Below, piece after piece: positions 17,100 through 26,300 of a DNA stretch of 64,000 nucleotides (position 1 is the stretch's first letter; each line of letters opens with the position of its first letter). The notes beneath the pieces are model-generated. The model had not been told where the DNA came from, searched no databases, and saw nothing but the letters and a program-made list of their open reading frames with translations. A program made the translations under genes and the position numbers. The stretch is from Buttiauxella agrestis (GTDB taxonomy: Bacteria; Pseudomonadota; Gammaproteobacteria; Enterobacterales; Enterobacteriaceae). The stretch spans positions 186,001-250,000 of the forward strand of contig NZ_UIGI01000002.1 in NCBI RefSeq assembly GCF_900446255.1, in the 5' to 3' direction.

Positions 17100-17798
17100 T
17101 TACTGATTAATTTCGTTTTCGATGTACTGCTGGACGCTTTTATACTTTTGTAGCTTCTCAATAAACTCGTCCGGTGAGTACTTACCTTCAACTCGATTTT
17201 TAACTCGAAGCGTCTTATTAATACGATCTATGGTGATAGTGATGCTTGTTAAAATATTATTAGTCATCATCTGGTATTGAGAGTGACTCACCAAACCGTA
17301 AAGGTTTTTTCTGTAGAGTTCGCCAACAGCGGTGTTCATATCAAAGATATAACGAATAAACTTCATCGTGTTGAGGTGATTGCAATTCAATGTGAATGAA
17401 TCAAATGAAAACGGGGTGAACCGTACGGATTTGAAAAACGGGTCATTAGGGTCTTCAACCAACTCTTCAATATACTTGAGCAGTTCAATTCTAAGAACAT
17501 TGTTTTCCTGATGCAGCGATTCAAACCAATCATCGATCATCTTGCTGAGCTCAGGAGTCCGGTTTGGTCTTACGGTGTGGGATAGGGTAGTAATTGCACG
17601 ACTGACATTTTCGAGATCTTTAATGACCTGGTTTTCTTTCTTGCGCAGGTAATAGTTAAATTCAGGGGTGGTTGGAGTTAATAATAGAGTGACCATTCCC
17701 GGTGCATTACTTACATCGCGTGGAACTCTTTTTGTTGTAGCCGGTTTTTTTACTTGAACAGGATTTTTGGTACGTTCCAACTGTGATTGGTCAGTCAT
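17100..17798 (-). CDS. transfer-operon protein, 232 aa, unknown function
   Basis: ATG 17798 has AAGGA seven bases upstream and is preferred over the in-frame ATG at 17804. Basic N-terminus (residues 10-30, many Lys/Arg/Pro), then an all-helical body. No membrane segment. Located between the MobI-like gene and traI, it is probably part of the relaxosome or a regulator of transfer. Proteins of this size next to MOBH relaxases are described, but I cannot name this one. Confidence 0.55.
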   Translation of the reverse strand: MTDQSQLERTKNPVQVKKPATTKRVPRDVSNAPGMVTLLLTPTTPEFNYYLRKKENQVIKDLENVSRAITTLSHTVRPNRTPELSKMIDDWFESLHQENNVLRIELLKYIEELVEDPNDPFFKSVRFTPFSFDSFTLNCNHLNTMKFIRYIFDMNTAVGELYRKNLYGLVSHSQYQMMTNNILTSITITIDRINKTLRVKNRVEGKYSPDEFIEKLQKYKSVQQYIENEINQ

Positions 17799-17815
17799 AT
17801 ACATTCCTTTTAGAT

Positions 17816-18289
17816 TTATGCTTTATGAGTTTTACGGATTAAGCGGCCTACTTCAATGGATTGCTTATGTAGTAATTCCATCGTTTCTCTGAGAGGTTTA
17901 AGTTTTTCTTCAGCTTCAGAAATCATTTCCCATTCCCATTCCGCATGCTTTGGAAAACAAGAAACTCCATAATCACCGTTTTTCAGTGGCTTTACCCTTG
18001 CTGACATATGAAGAGTTGGGCGATTCTTCGCTGTTGGGCTGTAATTATTCCATTCGACAGTGTGTTTATTACCGCTCCCTATAATCGCTATCTTTGGTGC
18101 ATAACTCCCAAGTACTTTCCATTTCTGGGTTTCTCCATGAGATGACCGTATTTCCTTTTTGTTACGGACCGTCCAGTCTGACCAATATTTGGTGCAGATC
18201 TCATTGGCCTGATCAACATAGACTTTGATCGCATCTGTCTGTGATTGCTGTAATTCAGTCAACACGTCTATTGATGTTTTCAGATTCAT
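17816..18289 (-). CDS. MobI-like oriT-adjacent protein, 157 aa
   Basis: ATG 18289 follows GGAGGGAGAG and is preferred over the TTG at 18307. The product has an N-terminal helix, a Trp/Tyr-rich segment (KYWSDWTVRNKKEIRSSHG) and a C-terminal coiled helix. It is the first gene of the minus-strand transfer operon and borders the repeat-rich region at 18.3-19.0 kb. In SXT/IncC elements this slot is held by mobI, an oriT-binding initiation protein, so a similar role is inferred from position and size, not from a diagnostic motif. Confidence 0.5.
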   Translation of the reverse strand: MNLKTSIDVLTELQQSQTDAIKVYVDQANEICTKYWSDWTVRNKKEIRSSHGETQKWKVLGSYAPKIAIIGSGNKHTVEWNNYSPTAKNRPTLHMSARVKPLKNGDYGVSCFPKHAEWEWEMISEAEEKLKPLRETMELLHKQSIEVGRLIRKTHKA

Positions 18290-18540
18290 ATCTCTCCCTC
18301 CCTCCAATGAACGTAACTGTACACGACCAACTCTCAGGTCAGATTTGGATAGAGGGGGGAAATTTGCGAATACCCTGGGCCGTTACAAATGTTCTGCACG
18401 TCTCATAGGCGGCGAGGGCGTCGTTTGGCACTCTGGTGCGTTACTGGGATGGCGGTGCGTTGAACTTTAGAGAGTCGCCATGAAAAAAAAGTAACTTTTT
18501 TTCCAAAGGTGCCGAAAACAGATTAATGAGATATATACCT

Positions 18541-18893
18541 GTCACACTTTTCTCGCGAAAGTGCCACAAGCCAGCCAATTACATGTGGCATTTTTGTTAT
18601 AAAAGTGCCACAAGGACACTCATACCATGTGGCACTTTTATAGATTAAGTGCCACATGGTAAATTGCTTCAAATTTGATCAGTTAACACTGCCTGTGGCA
18701 CTTTTAATTGAAAAGTGCCACAGGGTGCCGTATTAGCTTGTGGCACTTTTAAGGAAAAATGTGACATGCAGGCAAATTTCAATCATTAAGCAAATGTAAA
18801 TTTTGTTTGCTTCTAGAAAAAAAGTGCTACATGATTTACAGTGTATTGTAAAAGTGCATCCCACTTTTTCGATGAAAGTGTTACATGATTAGT
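18541..18893. repeat. array of AAAAGTGCCACA repeats in both orientations; probable oriT/regulatory region
   Basis: About a dozen exact or degenerate copies of AAAAGTGCCACA or its complement TGTGGCACTTTT occur in 350 bases, for example at 18558-18568, 18601-18612, 18628-18639, 18694-18705, 18711-18722 and 18739-18750, several as facing pairs around 5-16 bases. Degenerate copies continue to 18893 (GTGCTACAT, GTGTTACAT). A separate inverted repeat with AAGCAAA/TTTGCTT arms lies at 18788-18812. No gene fits in 18308-19026. Between divergent transfer operons this is where MOBH elements keep oriT; the repeats could bind relaxosome proteins or the activators encoded downstream. AAAGTWACTTT palindromes flank it at 18488 and 18946. 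Confidence 0.75.
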
Positions 18894-19026
18894 TCTCAGG
18901 AAATTACACAGCGTTTAGGCTTTCTACACTCAAACTAATACAAAAAAAGTTACTTTTCGGCTTTAGAACTCCTTCGGATCTGAGTTCCTTGTGCCCGATT
19001 CAAAAAAGTAATATGAGGGATGTTAA

Positions 19027-19827
19027 GTGTTCAATGAATCAGATCAGTATGTGAAGAATGCATTGATTCAAATTTTCCGCTCTGAAATTAATGTTATTCG
19101 ATGCTACAGAGAGTTTATAAAAGCGCTCCCGCTTCACGGCTCCTCAATTTACCAGGCGGGAAGTAATCTTTTACTTAATCGTTTGCAACACGATAATTTC
19201 ACACAGGCAATTGATGCTGCCTTTAGTGTCAGCAACCGGCCTGGCAGTTTATTAGTACCCCGCATTAAGGGGCGAGAGATTACATGGGCTCAGTTTATTG
19301 GGGCTCTTGTGAATGAAAATTCAAATTCCTTGCCTGATTATGATCCCGATTCAACTGATGAATCGATATATTATAAAGGCGAGAAAGTTACTTTTCTTAA
19401 TGGCGAGATGGGTTCATTCGACCCAAACCAGGTGAAGAAGTACCGTACATTCATAATGAATGCGCAAAATGATTATTTGATGAATGTTAACTTTGCGGCA
19501 AGGCTGTTTCCTGAGTTCATCAGTATTTACTTCGGATTAAAGTCTGGAACTGTCAGCGACTTTCAAGATATTGGCGTTTCGTCACTTAGTTTACTTCAGG
19601 ATTGTGTATTATTCCCTCGTGTAATTCATTTCAAATCGGAACCGTCAGAGGAGTCCCTGGCAACACCCGTTAAAGCTTCAGCATGGGCATATGAAGTGTT
19701 GGCTGATGTTAAACTTGGATATCTGAATGCAGATCTGATGGAACTACTTCGGTATGACACGCGATTTGCTAATAACAGACAGGATATTTTTACTTTGTTG
19801 TGCGATTCACAAAGTATGAGGGATTAA
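19027..19827 (+). CDS. probable transfer activator, first of a pair, 266 aa
   Basis: GTG start with GAGGGA upstream. Soluble helical protein, no membrane segment. It opens the plus-strand transfer operon and is followed 2 bases later by a zinc-binding FlhC-like protein, the same pairing as TrhR-TrhY in IncHI plasmids and as SetDC/AcaDC in SXT/IncC. I therefore infer it is the TrhR-type activator subunit. EKVTF at about residue 120 is encoded by the palindrome at 19384-19394. Confidence 0.5.
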   Translation: MFNESDQYVKNALIQIFRSEINVIRCYREFIKALPLHGSSIYQAGSNLLLNRLQHDNFTQAIDAAFSVSNRPGSLLVPRIKGREITWAQFIGALVNENSNSLPDYDPDSTDESIYYKGEKVTFLNGEMGSFDPNQVKKYRTFIMNAQNDYLMNVNFAARLFPEFISIYFGLKSGTVSDFQDIGVSSLSLLQDCVLFPRVIHFKSEPSEESLATPVKASAWAYEVLADVKLGYLNADLMELLRYDTRFANNRQDIFTLLCDSQSMRD

Positions 19828-19829
19828 CA

Positions 19830-20405
19830 ATGGCAAAGTATACTTCTGATAAAGCAACCAGATTGTTTTATGCCGCCAAAACTCGTTCGCTGGGTGCAAC
19901 CAAAAATACCATCCGCATTTTGCATGGTGGAATAATTGCAGAGGATCTCGAATACAGAGATGACTCTTTGGTTAAAATCAAGAAAGGATACCGTTCATGG
20001 ATCAGGAAGTCTGAGAACAGAGCTGTTACTAACGCAGCTCTGGATATATCAGTGAACTACTTTGGGTTCAATCCTCTTAATCCTGAGGTGAGTCTTCGGA
20101 ACATAAATTTTAATAAAGTCATCCTTGTTCTGGTCAATTTGGGGTATGGAAACTGTGTTCCTGAACTCAATAAACTCGTTGAGGTAATGATTTCCTTAAA
20201 AGAGATGGAAGAGCTCGATACATGCGCCTCTTGTAAGCGCCCCTATATTGTTCCAGTCACCAATGATACGCATTGTCCGCGATGCCGTTCTTTGACCATG
20301 AATTCTGCGATAACGCGCTATTCTAAAGAAACCATCAATTATGAAGAGCCAACTGCGGCAGTAAAACTTACCGTGGTAGATAATGACGAAGAGGGAGTTG
20401 AGTAA
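19830..20405 (+). CDS. FlhC/TrhY-like transfer activator with zinc site, 191 aa
   Basis: ATG 19830 has GAGGGATT upstream; an open frame from 19800 lacks this. The N-terminal half is basic and helical; near the C-terminus two pairs CASC and CPRC, spaced as in the FlhC zinc site, form a zinc ribbon. FlhC-type subunits bind DNA as hetero-oligomers with a partner, here presumably the preceding gene product, and switch on transfer genes. An acidic tail (VVDNDEEGVE) ends the protein. Confidence 0.6.
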   Translation: MAKYTSDKATRLFYAAKTRSLGATKNTIRILHGGIIAEDLEYRDDSLVKIKKGYRSWIRKSENRAVTNAALDISVNYFGFNPLNPEVSLRNINFNKVILVLVNLGYGNCVPELNKLVEVMISLKEMEELDTCASCKRPYIVPVTNDTHCPRCRSLTMNSAITRYSKETINYEEPTAAVKLTVVDNDEEGVE

Positions 20406-20823
20406 TGATATTTGAGTTAGGGACGAACTTTGAATTTATGGAAGATTGAATTTTCACAACCCGGGTGGGTTAATGTTAATGTATTATCTTAACCTTGTAA
20501 TATCTAAGGTAAATTAATTTACTGGTTCGTCTCTGTATAAGTCTTTAATCCTCATATTATTCTCCTTAAATTCTGCGTGTCTAATTCCCTGTCCTTTCCC
20601 AAACATAAGTTTGTCGATTAACAAAAATTTTAATGCTACTTACTTTGACAATCATTGTATTTAATCTGCCGCTTTTCACTGTTTATTGTCTGTAATGTTT
20701 AAAACAATACCAATGTAGAATGGTGCGGCTGGTTGTATAGACATTTCTGGATTCAAAAATTCTAACGAATTCACATTTTGACTGTGGTTAACAGATAACT
20801 TCGCCCCTCAATAAGTGGTGTGA

Positions 20824-20859
20824 ATAGGGTGAGCTACGCACCTAAAAAGCACACCCTAT
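20824..20859. promoter_or_regulatory. inverted repeat upstream of traF
   Basis: ATAGGGTG at 20824-20831 is mirrored by CACCCTAT at 20852-20859, about 60 bases before the traF start, with AT-rich DNA downstream for a -10. The whole gap 20406-20920 has no gene; this repeat is the best candidate for the activator-dependent promoter of the traF-traH-traG operon. Confidence 0.45.
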
Positions 20860-20920
20860 ACGAAAATTTCATTGCTTCCCCTATGCCATCATATGCCTAC
20901 TGTTAACAGGAGTGTGGTGT

Positions 20921-21967
20921 ATGAACTTAACAAGACGCATACCAACAAAGACTTTCGTATTACTAGCCTTGCTTACAACAAATGCACTTGCAGCTGTTGA
21001 TGAGTCAAAAATTGAAGGCACACCATTTGTATCGGGGCAGTCTTTTAAGAAGGGTTTTTTCTGGTACGACGATACTTCTAAAAAGCCAATAGAAGAACAG
21101 GAAGAATTAAAGTCAGCCCCACCAGCTGCTCAGGATGTTCAACCGGAAAACGTTGATCTTAATTCTGCATGGCTTAAAGCAAGCATGCCAAAATTACTGA
21201 CGCAGGCGATGGATAATCCTACTCCGGAGAATTTGTCCCGATATTATACCGCCCAGAGATTAATGCTGGATATCAGTACTCGTTTCTCAGATAAGTCAAA
21301 AGACTATTTTCTTAAAAATCCAATGATGTCTGAGAAGAGGCGTCAGCCAGTTGAAAAAGCTGCACTTGATGCGCACAGGGCTATAGTCGATAACAATCAG
21401 CAAACAGTGATGAAAGATATTTTTTCAAAATCTGGTTTGTTCTTCTTCTTTCAAAGTACCTGTCAATTTTGTCATGAAGAGAGCCAGATACTGACCTTCA
21501 TGCAAAATTATTATTCCGCCGATATTCTTCCTGTTTCAATGGATGGCATGGGTCTCCATAACGGACTATTCCAAAACTTCACTGTTCCCAACGCTCAGAT
21601 TATTGACCAGTTCAAAATACGTGAAGTTCCAACCCTTTATCTTGTTTCAAAAGATGGGCAGTCGGCACAAAGAATTAGCGAAGGGATGATTTCGGCTGAG
21701 GAGTTAAAGAACACCATTATCCTTGCCGCTAAGGGTATGAACCTTATTAATGATGCAGATTTCCAGTCAACACTTGATATTAAACGCCAGTATACGATTG
21801 GTGATGATGGAGTTATTTCTGTACCTAAAGCCGAACTGGATGCTGATCCTTATCTTCTACAGCGCATCATGGATAAAAAGCTGGAAGGGTATGACATGCC
21901 CACAGCAGATCCTGTTCATTACATGAATGCCGGGTTCGGTGTGCAGGGAGGCAATTATGGTCAGTAA
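20921..21967 (+). CDS. traF: TraF-type type IV secretion assembly protein, 348 aa
   Basis: ATG 20921 follows AGGAG. Signal peptide at residues 1-25 (VLLALLTTNALA), so periplasmic. The C-terminal half is thioredoxin-like with FFFFQSTCQFCHEESQIL; the C-x2-C pair is retained, unlike F TraF, which lacks it, so it may be redox active. The cis-Pro loop VPTLYLV follows. TraF, TraH and TraG act in assembly and mating-pair stabilisation of F-type channels. Overlaps traH by 11 bases. Confidence 0.85.
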   Translation: MNLTRRIPTKTFVLLALLTTNALAAVDESKIEGTPFVSGQSFKKGFFWYDDTSKKPIEEQEELKSAPPAAQDVQPENVDLNSAWLKASMPKLLTQAMDNPTPENLSRYYTAQRLMLDISTRFSDKSKDYFLKNPMMSEKRRQPVEKAALDAHRAIVDNNQQTVMKDIFSKSGLFFFFQSTCQFCHEESQILTFMQNYYSADILPVSMDGMGLHNGLFQNFTVPNAQIIDQFKIREVPTLYLVSKDGQSAQRISEGMISAEELKNTIILAAKGMNLINDADFQSTLDIKRQYTIGDDGVISVPKAELDADPYLLQRIMDKKLEGYDMPTADPVHYMNAGFGVQGGNYGQ

Positions 21968-23366
21968 ACGCAGAGTCTGGAAACAAAAGTTACTTTTCAC
22001 GTTTGTTGGTTTTGCTCTTACCGTGAGCAGCAACGTCTTCGCAGACAACTCCATGCGTAATATTTTTAACGGAATGATGGCAAAAACTGATCCGCGTAGC
22101 TTTGAATCAGCGACCCGTGTAGGTGTTGTTGGCGGTTCATTTTCTTACCGACAGGCAAATGTAAACACCAATCTGGTTTCTATGTCCTTCCCTAAAGCCG
22201 CAGTGGGATGTAATGGGGTTGATGTTTTTCTTGGCTCCTTCAGCATGATTAATGGAGACCAGCTAGTACAAGTTGCCAGGGGGATTGCCCAGGGTGCCGC
22301 AATTTATGCTTTCAACGTAGCTGTGTCAGCCATTTGTGCTGACTGTGCGGCCACCATTAACGACATACAGAATAAACTTCAGGCACTCAATAAATTCGCC
22401 AAAGACAGTTGTAACGCGACCTACTCATTTCTTGCTGAAAACCAGGGTACACCACAGACATTTGCAAACAGTATCAGTACCGGTCCGGGGGCTGTGCTCA
22501 ACACGATAAACGGCCTGATTCCTGATTTCGGTTCTTCTATGACCAGTGCTCCCGAAAAAATTACTGCCCAGGCGAAAACGAAAGATCCCGAAGAATTTGC
22601 TGAAAAGTTTAGTGGAAACATTTTCTATATGGGATTCATGGAAATTGATAAAGGCACCATGGATATCGGAGGGGTCACTGAACTATCAGGCTATCGGCTC
22701 GCTGAGCAGTTAATGTCACTGGTCGGTACGTTGATTATTAACTGGGATAGTAAAGGTGAAAAGGCAGGGTTTGAAGTAAGGCCCTCCACGATGACGGTTA
22801 CTGATTACATTTTCGGACCGGCGACTCCCGGGAATATCAAGATGTTGAAGTGTGCCCCGGCACCTGATCCATCAAGCGCAAGAAAAGCCCAATGTCTGAC
22901 GATGAAAGAGGTGACTGATGGCAACTTTATTGGGCTTAAGCAAGAGATTGAAAAGCTTCTGCTTAATATCCAGACAAAAGTTCACAGTAACCAGACACTC
23001 TCAGAAGAAGATTACAGAATGCTTGGGTATATCGGACTTTCGAACATAGTTCCGTCATTCCAGACGTTCTCTATGGCTGAGGGTTACAGCTACATACAGG
23101 ACATCAGTACTTATTCAGCCACAATGCTCGTTATCAATATGCTTCGGCAGGTATCGGCAAAGATGACGACTATGAAGCTCCCCAGCGATGCTTTGAGTTC
23201 TCATCAGGATGATATTCGCCGCTATGCAGATAAGCTTGATGAGCAGATAAAAGCAGCTTATGAAGTGTCCCGAGCTCAGACAGTAGATTCTAAAAGGGTT
23301 GTCGATTCGTGGGATGACAAGCTCTTAAAATCTATGTTGTGGCTCGACAGTGGTCGCAGAGGGTGA
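21957..23366 (+). CDS. traH: TraH-type conjugative pilus assembly protein, 469 aa
   Basis: ATG 21957 follows GGGAGG inside the end of traF. Signal peptide at about residues 10-32 ends in NVFA. The protein has the family pattern of conserved cysteines (CNGVDVF and CADCAATIN) and a long C-terminal coiled region. TraH is an outer-periplasmic part of F-type systems needed for pilus formation. The codons KLLFT near the start are written by the palindrome at 21986-21996. Confidence 0.85.
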   Translation: MVSKRRVWKQKLLFTFVGFALTVSSNVFADNSMRNIFNGMMAKTDPRSFESATRVGVVGGSFSYRQANVNTNLVSMSFPKAAVGCNGVDVFLGSFSMINGDQLVQVARGIAQGAAIYAFNVAVSAICADCAATINDIQNKLQALNKFAKDSCNATYSFLAENQGTPQTFANSISTGPGAVLNTINGLIPDFGSSMTSAPEKITAQAKTKDPEEFAEKFSGNIFYMGFMEIDKGTMDIGGVTELSGYRLAEQLMSLVGTLIINWDSKGEKAGFEVRPSTMTVTDYIFGPATPGNIKMLKCAPAPDPSSARKAQCLTMKEVTDGNFIGLKQEIEKLLLNIQTKVHSNQTLSEEDYRMLGYIGLSNIVPSFQTFSMAEGYSYIQDISTYSATMLVINMLRQVSAKMTTMKLPSDALSSHQDDIRRYADKLDEQIKAAYEVSRAQTVDSKRVVDSWDDKLLKSMLWLDSGRRG

Positions 23367-23374
23367 GGTGAACG

Positions 23375-26300
23375 ATGGACTATAACATTTATACTCTTGG
23401 CGATATCGATTTTGTATGGTCGGCCTTTAACGGCATTGCTCTTATCTTTTCCCAGCATACAGGTGTGCGAGAGTTCATGACAACGGCCGCAGTTCTGGCT
23501 GCGGTGAACCTGTTTTACAAATCCTGGCTTTGGGTTCTCAATCCGCTCAAGAATGAAGTGCCGATCTTCAGCTGGCTTCTTGGCCTGGTGTTATTTTCTA
23601 TAGCTATAACCCGGGTTGATGTGACCATTGAATCTGTGAAAACAGGAGAGGTCCGTGCTGTTGATGGGGTGCCTATCTTCATCGCCGCATCAGCAACGCT
23701 GACGACTAATCTGTCGCAGGGATTACTGCGTGATTACAAAATAGCCTTCGACCCGTTATCCCCCATCGATATGAATGCATCATCACTTAATGATGACATT
23801 ACCCTTGGCCCGATGGTTAAGTTTGTTAAATTCATGCAGTGGGGGGGCGACTCACAGGGCTATTGCAGCCAGTTTCCTTCTCCGGATGCCTCTATTGGGA
23901 CACTCAATCTGTGTAAGACTATTCAATCCATTGCAATGGACTGTCTGAAGTCATCCCAGAACTCGACGGCGACTATTGTCGGTAAAGAAAACATCTTTAA
24001 CGATATCTACAGCAGCGATCTTGCAGAAAGTCTCGCCGCTATTTCTTCGGCTATTAGTACCGGCAACAAAAATGCCAGCGCCCGCCTTGTCGGTACGAAC
24101 GGGTCCAAAACTAAGCCTTGCGCTGACGTTTGGTCTGACGTTTTAAGCATCAAGGACCGACCGGAAACCGTGAGCCTGATGCAAACTATTGCCCAGGTAA
24201 ATGGGATCATGACCCCGGATGATGTCACCGGGGCTAACAGTGGCTTAGATTTTACCGCAGCCATGAAAGCTGCAAACGGCATTTACAGTCAAGCCATTGG
24301 TTCACATGACGTAATGATGGGGAACTTTGTTCTTAACAGCCTCAGTGTCGGTGAGCAACTATACAAAAGTGGTTTGGGCAGCGCGGCAGGTATGCAACTT
24401 TTCGAGGCTCAGGTTAAGCGTACCAACAGTATGGTTTCACAGGGGCAACTCTGGTTACAGTTGTCCGGTGCCGCGATTTCCTTCCTGGAGATGTTCTCAT
24501 ACATGGTGGCTCCCTTCGCATTGCTGATGTTGATAGCACTCGGGGGCAACGGGGTCGGTGCGGCCGCTAAATATCTGCAACTTATTATTTTCGTGAACAT
24601 GTGGCCGATCACCGCCGTTCTGGTAAACGCGTATATCAAAAAGGTACTTACTGCTGACCTTGATACATGGTCAACTTTAAACAGTCAGAACAGTGTTGTC
24701 ACCTGGATGGGACAACCTGGATTGTATGAAACCTACAGCTCCTATCTTTCCGTTGCGTCAGGTCTATACGCTCTCATACCGGTACTGACACTTTTCCTGA
24801 TGACGCAAAGTATTCATCCGATGATGAATGCCACTAAAGGGGTTACTCCTGATGCACCTGTCAATAACGGGCATCTGACACCACAGGTCTGGTCTTCCCC
24901 AGATGCCGGTAAATCGTCATTCGGGGATGTGCAGCAAGTGGCCGATGTTTCAACGGGCAGAGGCATGGGAACCAGCGGTGGATTCAGTAGTTATACCGCA
25001 CCGCGTGTTGGCACCTGGGCTACCGGCGAGGCTTCGCAACAGGCGCAGGGGATGAGTGCCACTCAATCGCATTCACAGTTGAAATCTGATACCCAGTCGT
25101 TCAACCAGTCAATGAGTAATTTGCGTGAGCAAATGGCCTCTGGTAGCACAAACAGCCAAAGTTCACAGACTATGGCAAACACCATGAGTATGGTGGAAAA
25201 GCTGTCATCTCAGGTCGCAAACGCTGTTAGCAAAGACACTTCTCTCGGTCAGGAGCAAGTTAAAGGAATGGTATCGCAAATAGCGCTCCAGGGAGCGCTC
25301 TCTGCGGGTACGGATGGGATGAAATCTATGCTTGGCTCTTTGGTCTCCGGCAAGGGGACGATTAATAGCTTGCTCCAGTCATCAGATACAAATCAGCAAA
25401 AACTGGGGCAATCTCTCAAGGACGCATTTACCAATACACTGTCTAACAACAGCGGGCTTGATGAGGGGATCACTAAAGGGATGTCCAGCCTCAAATCTTC
25501 AGGTTACCTGGAGAGCAACTCGATGAAAGAAGCCTTTGGCTCGGTAATGCAGTCTGGACAAAGTCTGATTAACAGCGCGACGGCTGCGGTTTCCACTGAA
25601 GGGAAAATGTCCAGTTCCAGCGGAATGGATTACAAACAGACAGTTAATCTCGATAACGTTTCAGACTCACTGAAGCAGAGTAAATTTACCGATGATGCAG
25701 TGCGCGATTACGCAAGTAAGAGTGGACTGGATGCCAATGCCTTTATGGATAAATTTAATTCGCATTTCGATACCTTTAGTAAGAGTAACACGATGGGGGA
25801 TGATCAGAACCGCCGTGATGCACTGGTATCAACCATGCGTGATTTTGGTAATGACCTGATGAAGTTTGATGCAACTAGCGGGGAAACCCCGGCACAAAGT
25901 CAACAGGATTTCCGTCAGTCACAGGCTTTACTGCAAAATCTTGTAACGGATTTTGGGGCAAACGAGCAGATGTTAAGCCCGGCAATTCGTCAGATGGCTG
26001 CAATGGCCGGAGATGCAACCCCTGCTAACTTTATTGCGAATACGCAAGGACAACAATCACCAGTCAATACTTCCAATGTACCTACTCAGGGGCAAGTCCA
26101 GTCCGGTGGTCAGGCAATATCTGGAAATGTTGAAAATGGGATGGCTGGACAACGAGCTGAAGCATCACAGACTCCTCAAGGAACCGTGAATGGGGTGAGT
26201 GCGGCAGGACTGACACGTGAATCTGGGTCCGCCGCCGTTACTGGGGTTCATAGTGAAAATCAGAAGGCGGTAATGTCACCGTCTGAAAGGGCAGCATTAA

